Shown in pieces: positions 43,719 to 51,707 of a stretch of 64,000 nt of DNA. A program made the position numbers and the translations under genes. Origin of the DNA: Microbacterium sp. (GTDB lineage: Bacteria; Actinomycetota; Actinomycetes; Actinomycetales; Microbacteriaceae); NCBI GenBank assembly GCA_031177765.1, contig JAPSKH010000004.1:1-64000 (forward strand), in the 5' to 3' direction. The notes beneath the pieces were generated by a model. It was given only the letters and a program-made list of their open reading frames with translations, had not been told where the DNA came from and searched no databases. Each line of letters opens with the position of its first letter. The stretch's first letter is position 1.

Positions 43719-44393
43719 ATGAGCATTCTCGAGCGCATCTCACTGGCCGCGATCGTTCCGGTCGTCGTCGCGGACTCGGCACAGGAGGGAGCGGCCATCG
43801 CCGACGCCCTCGCATCGGGCGGCCTGCCCGTCGCCGAGGTGACCTTCCGCACCCCCGCCGCTCGCGCCGCCATCGCCCGCATCGCCGAGCGCGGCGACAT
43901 CCTGCTGGGCGCCGGGACTGTCACCACGTCGAAGCAGGTGGACGATGCGGTGGCCGCCGGCGCGCAGTACATCGTGTCGCCGGGGACCTCGCGCGCCGTG
44001 ATCGAGCGCGCCCTCGAGCACGGCGTGCCCGTGCTCCCGGGTGCCGTCACCGCGTCCGAGATCCAGACGGTGCTGGAGCTGGGGCTGTCGACCGTCAAGT
44101 TCTTCCCGGCGCAGACCTCCGGCGGCGCTGCCGCCATCCGCGCGCTCGCCGCGCCGTTCGGCGATGTGACGTTCCTCCCGACCGGCGGCGTCGGACCGGC
44201 CAACCTCGCCGACTACCTCGCGATCCCCCAGGTGGTCGCCGTCGGCGGCTCGTGGATGCTGCCGGCGTCGGCGATCGCGCGCGGCGCGTGGTCGGAGGTC
44301 ACGGCTGCCACCGGCGAGGCGGTCGCCCTCGCTGCGCGCCTGCGGCCCCGCTCGGCGGGCGCCGACACCGCGGCGGCGCGCGTCGCCCGCTGA
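43719..44393 (+). CDS. eda: 2-dehydro-3-deoxy-phosphogluconate aldolase (KDPG/KHG aldolase)
   Basis: 224 residues, class I aldolase. Cleaves KDPG to pyruvate and glyceraldehyde 3-phosphate. Seen: IVPVVVADSAQEGAAIADAL, the catalytic Glu in PVAEVTFRTPAA, GAGTVTTSKQVDDAVAAGAQYIVSPG in two conserved blocks, the Schiff-base Lys in STVKFFPAQTSGG, and PTGGVGPANLADYL. AAGGCGG precedes ATG 43719. A phosphogluconate dehydratase (edd) is not in this window. Confidence 0.93.
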   Translation: MSILERISLAAIVPVVVADSAQEGAAIADALASGGLPVAEVTFRTPAARAAIARIAERGDILLGAGTVTTSKQVDDAVAAGAQYIVSPGTSRAVIERALEHGVPVLPGAVTASEIQTVLELGLSTVKFFPAQTSGGAAAIRALAAPFGDVTFLPTGGVGPANLADYLAIPQVVAVGGSWMLPASAIARGAWSEVTAATGEAVALAARLRPRSAGADTAAARVAR

Positions 44394-44423
44394 CGCGCGA
44401 CGTAACACCCGAACGCCAGACTC

Positions 44424-44429
44424 TAGGCT
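44424..44429 (+). promoter_or_regulatory. Candidate -10 element for gnd
   Basis: TAGGCT, 32 bases before the GTG at 44462 and after the aldolase stop, giving gnd its own promoter with a short leader that includes AGGAG. Confidence 0.4.
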
Positions 44430-44461
44430 GAGAACGACCCCCGACGAATCCAGGAGAGCGT

Positions 44462-46069
44462 GTGTCCTCGAACGATCTTTCGCTGCACGGCGATCAGGCC
44501 CGAACGAACATCTCGACCGATCAGGACCAGGCGCCTGACGAAGCGGCGATCGCTCACGAGGGGGCCCCGGCACCGGAGGACGTGGCTCGTCCCACGCCCG
44601 AGCCGCAGGGACCGGCTGCCCCGGTGACGGCGACGGCGAACATCGGCGTGGTCGGCCTGGCCGTGATGGGCTCCAACCTCGCCCGCAACCTCGCCAGCCG
44701 TGAGGGCAACACCGTGGCGATCTTCAACCGCAGCCGCGTCAAGACCGACGCCGTGCTCGCCGAGCACCCCGAGGCGGAGTTCGTGCCGGCATACTCGTAC
44801 GAGGAGTTCGCCGCGTCGCTGCAGAAGCCGCGCACCGCCGTGATCATGGTCAAGGCGGGACCGGCGACGGATGCGGTCATCGATGCGCTGGTGCAGGTCT
44901 TCGAGCCGGGCGACATCATCGTCGACGGCGGCAACGCCCTGTTCAGCGACACCATCCGGCGCGAGAAGGCGGTCCGCGAGACCGGCATCAACTTCGTCGG
45001 CATGGGCGTCTCCGGCGGCGAGGAGGGCGCCCTCCTCGGGCCGTCGCTCATGCCCGGCGGCTCGGACGAGTCCTGGATCACCCTCGGGCCGATCCTGAAG
45101 TCCATCGCGGCAGTCGCCGAGGGCGAGCCGTGCGTGACGCACGTCGGCCACGACGGCGCCGGGCACTTCGTGAAGATGGTGCACAACGGCATCGAGTACG
45201 CCGACATGCAGCTGATCGCCGAGGCGTACGACCTCATCCGCCGCGGCACCGGCAAGAGCCCGGCCGAGATCGCCGAGGTGTTCGCCGAGTGGAACCGCGG
45301 CGAGCTGGAGTCGTACCTCATCGAGATCACGGCCGAGGTGCTGCGCCAGACCGACGCCGCCACCGGCCGGCCGCTCGTGGACGTCATCGTCGACCAGGCC
45401 GGCGCCAAGGGCACCGGCGCGTGGACGGTGCAGACCGCGCTGTCGCTGGGCGTCCCGGTGTCCGGCATCGCCGAGGCCACCTTCGCCCGGTCGCTGTCGT
45501 CGCACCCCGAGCAGCGCGCGGTCTCCCGCGGCCTGCCCGGCCCGGTGGAGGCGCTGCAGGTCGAGGATGTCGACGCGTTCATCGAGGACGTGCGCCTGGC
45601 GCTGTACGCGTCGAAGATCGTCGCCTACAGCCAGGGCTTCGACGAGATCCGCGCCGGCGCGGCCGAGTACGGCTGGAACATCGACCTCGGCCAGGTCGCG
45701 AAGATCTGGCGCGGCGGGTGCATCATCCGCGCGCAGTTCCTCAACCGCATCACCGACGCGTACGCGCAGACGCCCGACCTGCCCGTGCTGCTGACCGCGC
45801 CCTACTTCGTCGACGCCCTCGGCCGCGCCCAGGACGCCTGGCGCCGGATCGTCTCGACGGCCGCGACCGCCGGCATCCCGGCACCGGCGTTCTCCTCCTC
45901 GCTGGCCTACTACGACGGCCTCCGCGCCGAGCGGCTCCCCGCCGCCCTCATCCAGGGTCAGCGCGACTTCTTCGGCGCCCACACCTACCGCCGCATCGAC
46001 AAGGACGGCACCTTCCACACGCTGTGGTCCGGCGACCGCACCGAGGTCGAGGCCGAAGACACCCACTGA
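44462..46069 (+). CDS. gnd: 6-phosphogluconate dehydrogenase (decarboxylating) with N-terminal extension
   Basis: Oxidises 6-phosphogluconate to ribulose 5-phosphate and CO2 with NADP. 535 residues. Seen: the NADP motif IGVVGLAVMGSNLARNLASR beginning at about residue 60, GVSGGEEGALLGPSLMPGG, HNGIEYADMQLIAEAYDL, DQAGAKGTGAWTVQTALSLGVP and FGAHTYRRIDKDG near the C-terminus. The first 55-60 residues form a polar, acidic, Pro/Ala-rich extension absent from most 6PGDH enzymes. It is supported by the AGGAG before GTG 44462; a GTG near 44624 would give the standard length but has a weaker ribosome-binding site. Confidence 0.93.
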   Translation: MSSNDLSLHGDQARTNISTDQDQAPDEAAIAHEGAPAPEDVARPTPEPQGPAAPVTATANIGVVGLAVMGSNLARNLASREGNTVAIFNRSRVKTDAVLAEHPEAEFVPAYSYEEFAASLQKPRTAVIMVKAGPATDAVIDALVQVFEPGDIIVDGGNALFSDTIRREKAVRETGINFVGMGVSGGEEGALLGPSLMPGGSDESWITLGPILKSIAAVAEGEPCVTHVGHDGAGHFVKMVHNGIEYADMQLIAEAYDLIRRGTGKSPAEIAEVFAEWNRGELESYLIEITAEVLRQTDAATGRPLVDVIVDQAGAKGTGAWTVQTALSLGVPVSGIAEATFARSLSSHPEQRAVSRGLPGPVEALQVEDVDAFIEDVRLALYASKIVAYSQGFDEIRAGAAEYGWNIDLGQVAKIWRGGCIIRAQFLNRITDAYAQTPDLPVLLTAPYFVDALGRAQDAWRRIVSTAATAGIPAPAFSSSLAYYDGLRAERLPAALIQGQRDFFGAHTYRRIDKDGTFHTLWSGDRTEVEAEDTH

Positions 46070-46101
46070 CGGGACGGCGCGCGACGCCGACCCGCATGCG
46101 C

Positions 46102-46134
46102 GGAGGGCGGGCTCCCCGGGGGAGCCCGCCCTCC
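46102..46134. terminator. Strong bidirectional terminator hairpin
   Basis: GGAGGGCGGGCTCC pairs perfectly with GGAGCCCGCCCTCC around a five-base loop (14-15 bp stem, nearly all G-C). It sits between the convergent stops at 46069 and 46141, with no T-tract. Confidence 0.8.
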
Positions 46135-46140
46135 GTCGTG

Positions 46141-47466
46141 TCAGGCGGGCACGACGTTGTGGTTCCGGCAGAAGAGGTTCGCCGGATCCCACTCCCGCTT
46201 GACCGCCGCCAGCCGCGCCATCGTCTCGGGCGGGTACATGCGCTGGACCCACGAGCGATCCGTCGACGTGGTGAAGTTGCCGTACACGCCCGCGCCGCGG
46301 GCCTCGATGGCGTCCCACGCAGCCAGGATGTCGGCGCGCCGGGCGTCGTCGAGCATGCCGGGGATGTCGAACGCACCTGCCATCGCGAACCACGTCGCGT
46401 CGCGCGCGGGGAAGGGCGTGGCGTCCTGGGCGACGTCACCGAACGCGCCGCCCAGCGAGCGCAGGAAGAGCACCGAGGCCGGGTTCTGCTCGTGGAAGGA
46501 CACCAGCGCGTCGATCGTGCCCTCATCGAGGTCGTGAAGCAGCGTGTTCCCGCCCACGAACCCCGGCATCGGCTGCTCGGGATCGAACTCCGGCACCTCG
46601 AGCAGGACGTCCGGATAGCTCTTGACCCCCAGTTCCCGCACGCTGATGCCGGGGGCATCCAGCAGCGGCGCCAGGGCGGTGCGCGCGGCCTGCTCGTCTG
46701 TTCCGATCCACACCGCGGTGAGGGATGCGCCGGCGGGCGCACTGGGGTCCATGGCTGGCACGTCCATGTAGGTGACGGTCAGCTCGCGCGGGGCGGCGGC
46801 GAGGACGTCGCGCACCATCCGCAGCGCGGTCCGCACGTCGCCGTCGATGCCGAGCGTCGCGAACACGACCCCGTCGAGGGGGTGTGCCTCGAAGTCGAAG
46901 CGCGTGACGACCCCGAAGTTGCCGCCGCCGCCGCGCAGCGCCCACAGCAGGTCGGGATGCGAGGACTCGGACACCTCCACCACCTCGCCGCGCGCGGTGA
47001 CCACCTGCGCGCCGACGAGCTGGTCGGCTGCCAGTCCCCATGCGCGCACCATCCAGCCGATGCCCCCGCCCAGGGTGAGGCCCCCGACGCCGACCGACGC
47101 GGTGTCGCCGGAGCTGATGCCCAGGCCGTGCCGGGCGAGGGTGCGCGCCACGTCGCCCCAGTGCGCGCCGCCGCCGACGCGCACCCGCGTGCCGTCGACG
47201 GTCACGTCGGCGAGGGCCGAGATGTCGATGGTGAGGCCGCCGGGAAGGGTGCCCCAGGCGCTGTGACCGCCGCTGCGAACCAGGATCTCCAGCCGCTCGG
47301 CCGCGGCGTAGCGGAGGGCGCCACGGACGTCGTCGACCGAGGAGACGCGGATCACGGCGGCGGGCTCGCCGATGCCGGAGTGGAAGCGGCGGGCGGCGTC
47401 CCAGTCGGGATCGCCGGGACGGATGACGGTACCGCCGGTGGCGGTGGAGAGCTCGTCGAGTGTCAT
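46141..47466 (-). CDS. FAD-dependent oxidase of the berberine-bridge (BBE) family
   Basis: 441 residues, VAO fold. Seen: the N-terminal PCMH domain with ILVRSGGHSAWG, whose His is the covalent FAD attachment site in relatives (about residue 66), VGVGGLTLGGGIGWMVRAWG, ALRGGGGNFGVVTRFDFEAHP, and the C-terminal BBE segment AAVKREWDPANLFCRNHNVVP. The second Cys for bicovalent FAD linkage is not evident. Family members oxidise oligosaccharides, lactones or aromatic side chains; the substrate is unknown. The ATG at 47466 follows a -10 element by seven bases. Confidence 0.88.
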   Translation of the reverse strand: MTLDELSTATGGTVIRPGDPDWDAARRFHSGIGEPAAVIRVSSVDDVRGALRYAAAERLEILVRSGGHSAWGTLPGGLTIDISALADVTVDGTRVRVGGGAHWGDVARTLARHGLGISSGDTASVGVGGLTLGGGIGWMVRAWGLAADQLVGAQVVTARGEVVEVSESSHPDLLWALRGGGGNFGVVTRFDFEAHPLDGVVFATLGIDGDVRTALRMVRDVLAAAPRELTVTYMDVPAMDPSAPAGASLTAVWIGTDEQAARTALAPLLDAPGISVRELGVKSYPDVLLEVPEFDPEQPMPGFVGGNTLLHDLDEGTIDALVSFHEQNPASVLFLRSLGGAFGDVAQDATPFPARDATWFAMAGAFDIPGMLDDARRADILAAWDAIEARGAGVYGNFTTSTDRSWVQRMYPPETMARLAAVKREWDPANLFCRNHNVVPA

Positions 47467-47473
47467 GCGCGTC

Positions 47474-47479
47474 ACACTA
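47474..47479 (-). promoter_or_regulatory. -10 element for leaderless BBE oxidase
   Basis: TAGTGT on the minus strand, seven bases before the ATG at 47466. Confidence 0.45.
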
Positions 47480-47519
47480 GCGACGGCGGCGGACAGACGA
47501 CAGGGCCCAGACGTGCCCG

Positions 47520-47525
47520 TAGGCT
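47520..47525 (+). promoter_or_regulatory. -10 element for leaderless epimerase
   Basis: TAGGCT, seven bases before the GTG at 47533. Confidence 0.5.
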
Positions 47526-47532
47526 CGTCGTC

Positions 47533-48522
47533 GTGACGAGCATCCTGTACATCGGCGGCACCGGCACGATCAGCGCGGCCTGCGTGCGCAGGTCCGTCGC
47601 CGTGGGACACGACGTCACCGTGCTCAATCGCGGCACCGGCCGGCGCCCGCTCCCCGATGGGGTGCGGCGGATCGAGGCCGATGTGCACGATCGCGACGCT
47701 GTGCGCGACGCGCTCGCGGATGCCGCGTTCGACGTCGTGGCGCAGTTCCTGGCGTTCACCCCCGATCAGGTCGCGGCGGATCTGGAGCTGTTCGAAGGCC
47801 GCACCGGGCAGTACGTCTTCATCAGCTCCGCCTCGGCCTATGAAAAGCCCCCGCGCCGGCTCCCCGTGACGGAGTCGACGCCGCTGCGCAACCCGTTCTG
47901 GCGCTACTCCCGCGACAAGATCGCGTGCGAGGACCTGCTGGTGGCGGCCCACCGCGAGCGCGGGCTCCCGGTGACGATCATCCGCCCCTCCCACACGTAC
48001 GACGAGCGGATGCTGCCCACGCTCGGCGGGTGGACCGACATCGCCCGCATGCGGGCGGGCAGGCCCGTCGTGATCCACGGCGACGGCACGAGCCTGTGGA
48101 CCATCACCCACAGCGACGACTTCGCGGTCGCCTTCACCGGGCTCGTGGCCAATCCCGCCGCGATCGGCGACGCCTTCACCATCACCGGCAGCCACGCGCC
48201 CACGTGGAACCAGATCTACGGGTGGCTCGCGGACGCGGCCGGCGTCGCGGCGCCGGAGTTCGTCCACGTCGCCTCGGAGACCATCGCCGCCTTGGCGCCG
48301 GACCTCGGGCCCACGCTCATCGGCGACAAGGCCCACTCGATGCTGTTCGATGTCTCGAAGGTGACCGCGCTCGTGCCCGACTTCCGCACGACCATCACCT
48401 TCGACGAGGGTGCACGGCGGATCCTCGCCCACTACGACGCCCACCCGGACCAGCAGCGCGTGGACGCGGACCGCGATGCGCTGTTCGATCGCATCGCGGC
48501 CCACGCCCGCAGCGCCGGGTGA
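47533..48522 (+). CDS. NAD-dependent epimerase/dehydratase (extended SDR)
   Basis: 329 residues. Seen: the cofactor motif SILYIGGTGTISAACVRRSV at the N-terminus, a GTGxIS form common in atypical extended SDRs, VTVLNRGTGRR, the active-site region YVFISSASAYEKP with YSRDKIACEDLL (Tyr and Lys), and IIRPSHTYDERM. The sugar-nucleotide or other substrate is unknown. The GTG at 47533 is fixed by the adjacent -10; the very long open frame running in from 45130 is not coding in its first two thirds. Confidence 0.85.
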   Translation: MTSILYIGGTGTISAACVRRSVAVGHDVTVLNRGTGRRPLPDGVRRIEADVHDRDAVRDALADAAFDVVAQFLAFTPDQVAADLELFEGRTGQYVFISSASAYEKPPRRLPVTESTPLRNPFWRYSRDKIACEDLLVAAHRERGLPVTIIRPSHTYDERMLPTLGGWTDIARMRAGRPVVIHGDGTSLWTITHSDDFAVAFTGLVANPAAIGDAFTITGSHAPTWNQIYGWLADAAGVAAPEFVHVASETIAALAPDLGPTLIGDKAHSMLFDVSKVTALVPDFRTTITFDEGARRILAHYDAHPDQQRVDADRDALFDRIAAHARSAG

Positions 48523-48525
48523 CCA

Positions 48526-49251
48526 TCAGCGGGTGATGTCCCGCACCGCTCCCTTCTCCAGTCGCAGACGGCGACGGGCGCGGCGGGCGACCGCGGAGTC
48601 GTGCGTGACCACGATCAGGGTGAGCCCCTCGTCGTTGAGCGCCTGCAGCAGGTGGAGGATGTCGTCGCGCATGCTCTCATCCAGATTGCCGGTGGGCTCG
48701 TCTGCCAGCAGCACACGCGGCCGCTTGACGATCGCCCGCGCGATGGCCACCCGCTGCTGCTGACCGCCGGACAGCTCCCCCGGACGGTGGCCAGCGCGGT
48801 CGGCCAGACCCACGTGGGCCAGCGCCTCGCGCACGCGCGCGGCGCGCTCGTCAGCGGCAAGCCGCAGCGGCTCGAGCGCCATGTCGACGTTCTCGTGCGC
48901 GGTGAGCGTCGGGATGAGGTTGAAGCCCTGGAACACGAAGCCGATCTCATGGGCGCGGATCCGGCTCAGCGCGGCGCCGCCCGCCGTCGCGATGTCGATG
49001 TCGCCGAGTGCGACCGAACCGCTGGTCGGCCGGTCGAGCGCCCCGAGCAGCTGCAGCAGCGTGGACTTGCCGCCGCCGGTCGGGCCCTGGATGGTCACGA
49101 AGTCGCCTTCGTGGATGTCGAGGTCGACGCCGTCCAGCGCCGTCACGGCACGCCCCTTCCCGGTGTACGTGCGGGTCACGCCCGCCAGTCGGTAGAGCAC
49201 TGCGGGCGCGGCATCCGGCTCCGCTTCGAAGCCGGTGTCGGTGAGGGTCAT
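48526..49251 (-). CDS. ABC transporter ATP-binding protein (MacB/LolD type)
   Basis: 241 residues. Seen: Walker A GPTGGGKSTLLQLLG (about residues 55-69), the Q-loop GFVFQGFNLIP, the signature LSGGQQQRVAIARAI, Walker B VLLADEPTGNLDE, and the switch His in IVVTHDSAV. LolD/MacB-type ATPases drive lipoprotein or antimicrobial-peptide efflux, or transmembrane signalling, rather than solute import. AAAGGA precedes ATG 49251. The permease gene lies 62 bases upstream in the same direction. Confidence 0.94.
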   Translation of the reverse strand: MTLTDTGFEAEPDAAPAVLYRLAGVTRTYTGKGRAVTALDGVDLDIHEGDFVTIQGPTGGGKSTLLQLLGALDRPTSGSVALGDIDIATAGGAALSRIRAHEIGFVFQGFNLIPTLTAHENVDMALEPLRLAADERAARVREALAHVGLADRAGHRPGELSGGQQQRVAIARAIVKRPRVLLADEPTGNLDESMRDDILHLLQALNDEGLTLIVVTHDSAVARRARRRLRLEKGAVRDITR

Positions 49252-49313
49252 AGTCTGTCCTTTCGTCGTGGTGCGGGATACGGCATCCCGCTGCGGCGTG
49301 GGCGTGACGCCTG

Positions 49314-50792
49314 TCATCCGACCGCTCGCAGCGCCTCGGCGGGGCTGAGGCGGGCGGCGCGCCAGCCGCCGAACGCGCCGGCCACCAGGCCGCCGAGGAT
49401 CGCGATCCCGACGGCGGCGACGACGACCCACGGCGTGACCGGCGCGTGCAGCACGATCTCGCTCGCACCCTGCGGGGACAGGACGTCGGCCAGTCCTCCT
49501 CCCCCGGGCGCGGCACCGCCCGCCGGGCCGCCCTGACCGGGGCCGAGGACGTCGGCCGAGGGCGCGCTGGAGATCGTCGGCGCCAGAAGGTTGATCGCGA
49601 GGATGCCGCCGAAGCCGAGCACGAGTCCGACGGCGCCACCGAGGAGCCCCTGCACGGCCGACTCCCCGGCCACCTGCCCGACGACGCGGCCGTTCGACCA
49701 GCCGATGGCTTTGAGCGTGCCGAACTCCCTCGTGCGACGGGAGATGCCCGAGATGGTGAAGAGGACCGCGAGCCCGAGGGCGACCGCCAGCACGACAAGC
49801 GAGAGCCACGTGCCGAGGTTCGTGATGAGCGACGACGCGCTGGCGAGGGATCCCGACACCGTCGAGGCGAGCTCGGACTGCGAGCTCACCGTCGCGTCGG
49901 GCAGCGCCTCCTCCAGGTCCGCCTGCACCTCGGCGATGGCGTCGGACGACGACGCCCGGACGTACACGGTCGAGACGACATCTCCGGCACCCGACAGCGT
50001 CTGCGCCACATCGAGGGGGATGTAGACGTTCGATGCCGTGTCGGCCGCGTCGGACGTCGATGCGGCGATGCCGACGACCTCGAACTGCTCGCCGCCGATG
50101 TCGAGCGCGTCTCCGACCGTCAGCTCCGCACCCGACGCGTAGGTCGCATCCAGCACGGCGACGTGCTCGCCCGCGTCCGAGGCCTCCACCGCCCTGCCCT
50201 GCGTGATCTCGACCGCCGAGAGAGGGCCCACGTCGGCACCGGACGGATCGATTCCGAGCACGGTGAAGGAGTCGACCCCGAACGAGCCGCCGCCGAAGCC
50301 GCCCTGCCCGGCGTCGGCGCTCGGCGGCGCCTGGTCGGATGTGACCTGGTCGTCTCCGTCGGCGGGCCGCTGCGGCAGTTCGCCCGAGAACGTCATGTTC
50401 GTCAGGCTGAGGGCGGCCGAGGCTGCGGCCACCCCGTCGATGTCCGTCACCGTCTCGAGCACGCCGGCGTCGAGGGTCGCGCGCATCGGCTCGGTGACCA
50501 GGCGCGACTGGCTGAGTTCCGTCGTCCCGTCCTCACCTGCCTGGCCGCTGTCCTCGCCGAACTCGAAACGCTGCATCCGGCCCTCGCCCGGCGCCGCCGT
50601 CGCGCCGGTGACGGTGAGGTCCGTGCCGACGCCGTACACCGAGTCCAGGGCCTCGGACTGCGCGTCGCGCACACCGGCGGCGAGCGCGTTCACCACCATC
50701 ACGAGCGCGATGGCGATCGCCAGCCCGGCCGCCACGATGATCGTCTGCTTCTTGCGGCCGAGCAGTTCCTGCCGCAGATACCGTCCGTACAT
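49314..50792 (-). CDS. ABC transporter permease (FtsX/MacB type)
   Basis: 492 residues. Seen: an N-terminal helix (about residues 17-38), a large extracytoplasmic MacB_PCD domain of about 290 residues including a Gly/Asp-rich insert, then three C-terminal helices (LSLVVLAVALGLAVLFTI, VGLVLGFGGILAINLL, VVVAAVGIAILGGLVAGAF) and the end SPAEALRAVG typical of the family. A Gly/Pro-rich loop (GPGQGGPAGGAAPGGGG) lies between the last two helices. GGAGGAG precedes ATG 50792. Divergent from the two-component system, which probably controls it. Confidence 0.9.
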   Translation of the reverse strand: MYGRYLRQELLGRKKQTIIVAAGLAIAIALVMVVNALAAGVRDAQSEALDSVYGVGTDLTVTGATAAPGEGRMQRFEFGEDSGQAGEDGTTELSQSRLVTEPMRATLDAGVLETVTDIDGVAAASAALSLTNMTFSGELPQRPADGDDQVTSDQAPPSADAGQGGFGGGSFGVDSFTVLGIDPSGADVGPLSAVEITQGRAVEASDAGEHVAVLDATYASGAELTVGDALDIGGEQFEVVGIAASTSDAADTASNVYIPLDVAQTLSGAGDVVSTVYVRASSSDAIAEVQADLEEALPDATVSSQSELASTVSGSLASASSLITNLGTWLSLVVLAVALGLAVLFTISGISRRTREFGTLKAIGWSNGRVVGQVAGESAVQGLLGGAVGLVLGFGGILAINLLAPTISSAPSADVLGPGQGGPAGGAAPGGGGLADVLSPQGASEIVLHAPVTPWVVVAAVGIAILGGLVAGAFGGWRAARLSPAEALRAVG

Positions 50793-50868
50793 GTGTCTCC
50801 TCCCGCCGGATCGGATGCCGGCTGTCGAGACGGTAGGAGCCGCCCCGATGGGAACGTGCAGGGACGAG

Positions 50869-50885
50869 TATGGGAGGACTATGAA
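50869..50885 (-). promoter_or_regulatory. CATAG direct repeats facing the ABC permease
   Basis: On the minus strand CATAGTC and CATACTC start 11 bp apart. The spacing of one helical turn is the hallmark of OmpR/PhoB-family dimer sites. They lie 77-93 bases upstream of the permease start. Confidence 0.5.
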
Positions 50886-50929
50886 CACGGCGGCCGAGCG
50901 AGCCCACCGGAAGCGATTCACAGCCGCGG

Positions 50930-50959
50930 CATAGCCGGCGCCATAGGGAACTCATAGGG
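50930..50959 (+). promoter_or_regulatory. CATAG direct repeats facing the response regulator
   Basis: CATAGCC, CATAGGG and CATAGGG begin at 50930, 50942 and 50953, spaced 12 and 11 bp. The last ends seven bases before the GACAAT -10 element, a normal activator position for an OmpR-type regulator. Confidence 0.6.
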
Positions 50960-50966
50960 TGAGCGC

Positions 50967-50972
50967 GACAAT
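50967..50972 (+). promoter_or_regulatory. -10 element for the response regulator
   Basis: GACAAT, six bases before the ATG at 50979, predicting a leaderless mRNA whose -35 region is taken by the CATAG repeats. Confidence 0.4.
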
Positions 50973-50978
50973 GAGAGC

Positions 50979-51707
50979 ATGACCAGCCCCGCGCCCGCAC
51001 TCTCCCGCCCCGACGGCTCGGCTCTCCGCGTCCTCGTCGTCGACGACGAGCAGATGCTGACCGACCTGCTTTCGATGGCTCTGCGGATGGAGGGCTGGGA
51101 CGTGCGCACCGCCGGCTCCGGATTCGAGGCGCTGCAGGCTGCGCGGGAGTTCGGCCCCGACGCCATGGTGCTCGACATCATGATGCCCGACCTCGACGGC
51201 ATGGCGGTGCTCCAGCGCCTGCGGCAGTCCGGCGACGACGTGCCGGTGCTGTTCCTCACCGCGAAGGATGCCGTCGGCGACCGCGTGGCGGGCCTGACAG
51301 CCGGCGGCGACGACTACGTGACGAAGCCCTTCAGCCTCGAGGAGGTGGTCGCCCGCCTCCGCGGCCTCATGCGACGCGCCGGGACGGCGCACGCCGCCGG
51401 CGCGGAGCCGATCCTGCGCGTGGGCGACCTCTCGCTCAACGAGGACAGCCACGAGGTGGAGCGGGGCGGCGAGGAGATCGAGCTGACGGCCACGGAGTTC
51501 GAGCTGCTGCGCTACCTGATGCGCAATCAGCGTCGCGTCGTGTCGAAGGCGCAGATCCTCGACCGGGTCTGGAACTACGACTTCGGTGGACGATCGAGCG
51601 TCGTCGAGCTGTACATCTCGTACCTCCGGAAGAAGATCGACGCGGGGCGGGAGCCCCTGATCCACACCGTCCGCGGCGTCGGCTACATGATCAAGGCACC
51701 GCAGTGA
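50979..51707 (+). CDS. OmpR/PhoP-family response regulator
   Basis: 242 residues. Seen: a receiver domain with VVDDE (acidic pocket, residues 21-24), the phospho-acceptor Asp66 in MVLDIMMPDLDG, the switch Thr in LFLTAKDA, and Lys in YVTKPFSLEEVV, then a winged-helix DNA-binding domain (ELTATEFELLRYLMRNQRRVVSK, VELYISYLRKKID, IHTVRGVGYMI). It ends in a GTGA overlap with the sensor kinase. Divergent from the MacB-type ABC genes. Confidence 0.95.
   Translation: MTSPAPALSRPDGSALRVLVVDDEQMLTDLLSMALRMEGWDVRTAGSGFEALQAAREFGPDAMVLDIMMPDLDGMAVLQRLRQSGDDVPVLFLTAKDAVGDRVAGLTAGGDDYVTKPFSLEEVVARLRGLMRRAGTAHAAGAEPILRVGDLSLNEDSHEVERGGEEIELTATEFELLRYLMRNQRRVVSKAQILDRVWNYDFGGRSSVVELYISYLRKKIDAGREPLIHTVRGVGYMIKAPQ

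Noticed and set aside
45130..47532. Open frame extending the epimerase gene upstream by 800 codons
   Set aside because: It overlaps gnd and the BBE oxidase and is Arg/Pro-rich; only the part from GTG 47533 has SDR motifs.
47467..48504. Minus-strand extension of the BBE oxidase by 345 residues
   Set aside because: Antisense shadow of the epimerase gene; the FAD domain starts normally at ATG 47466, with a promoter element just upstream.
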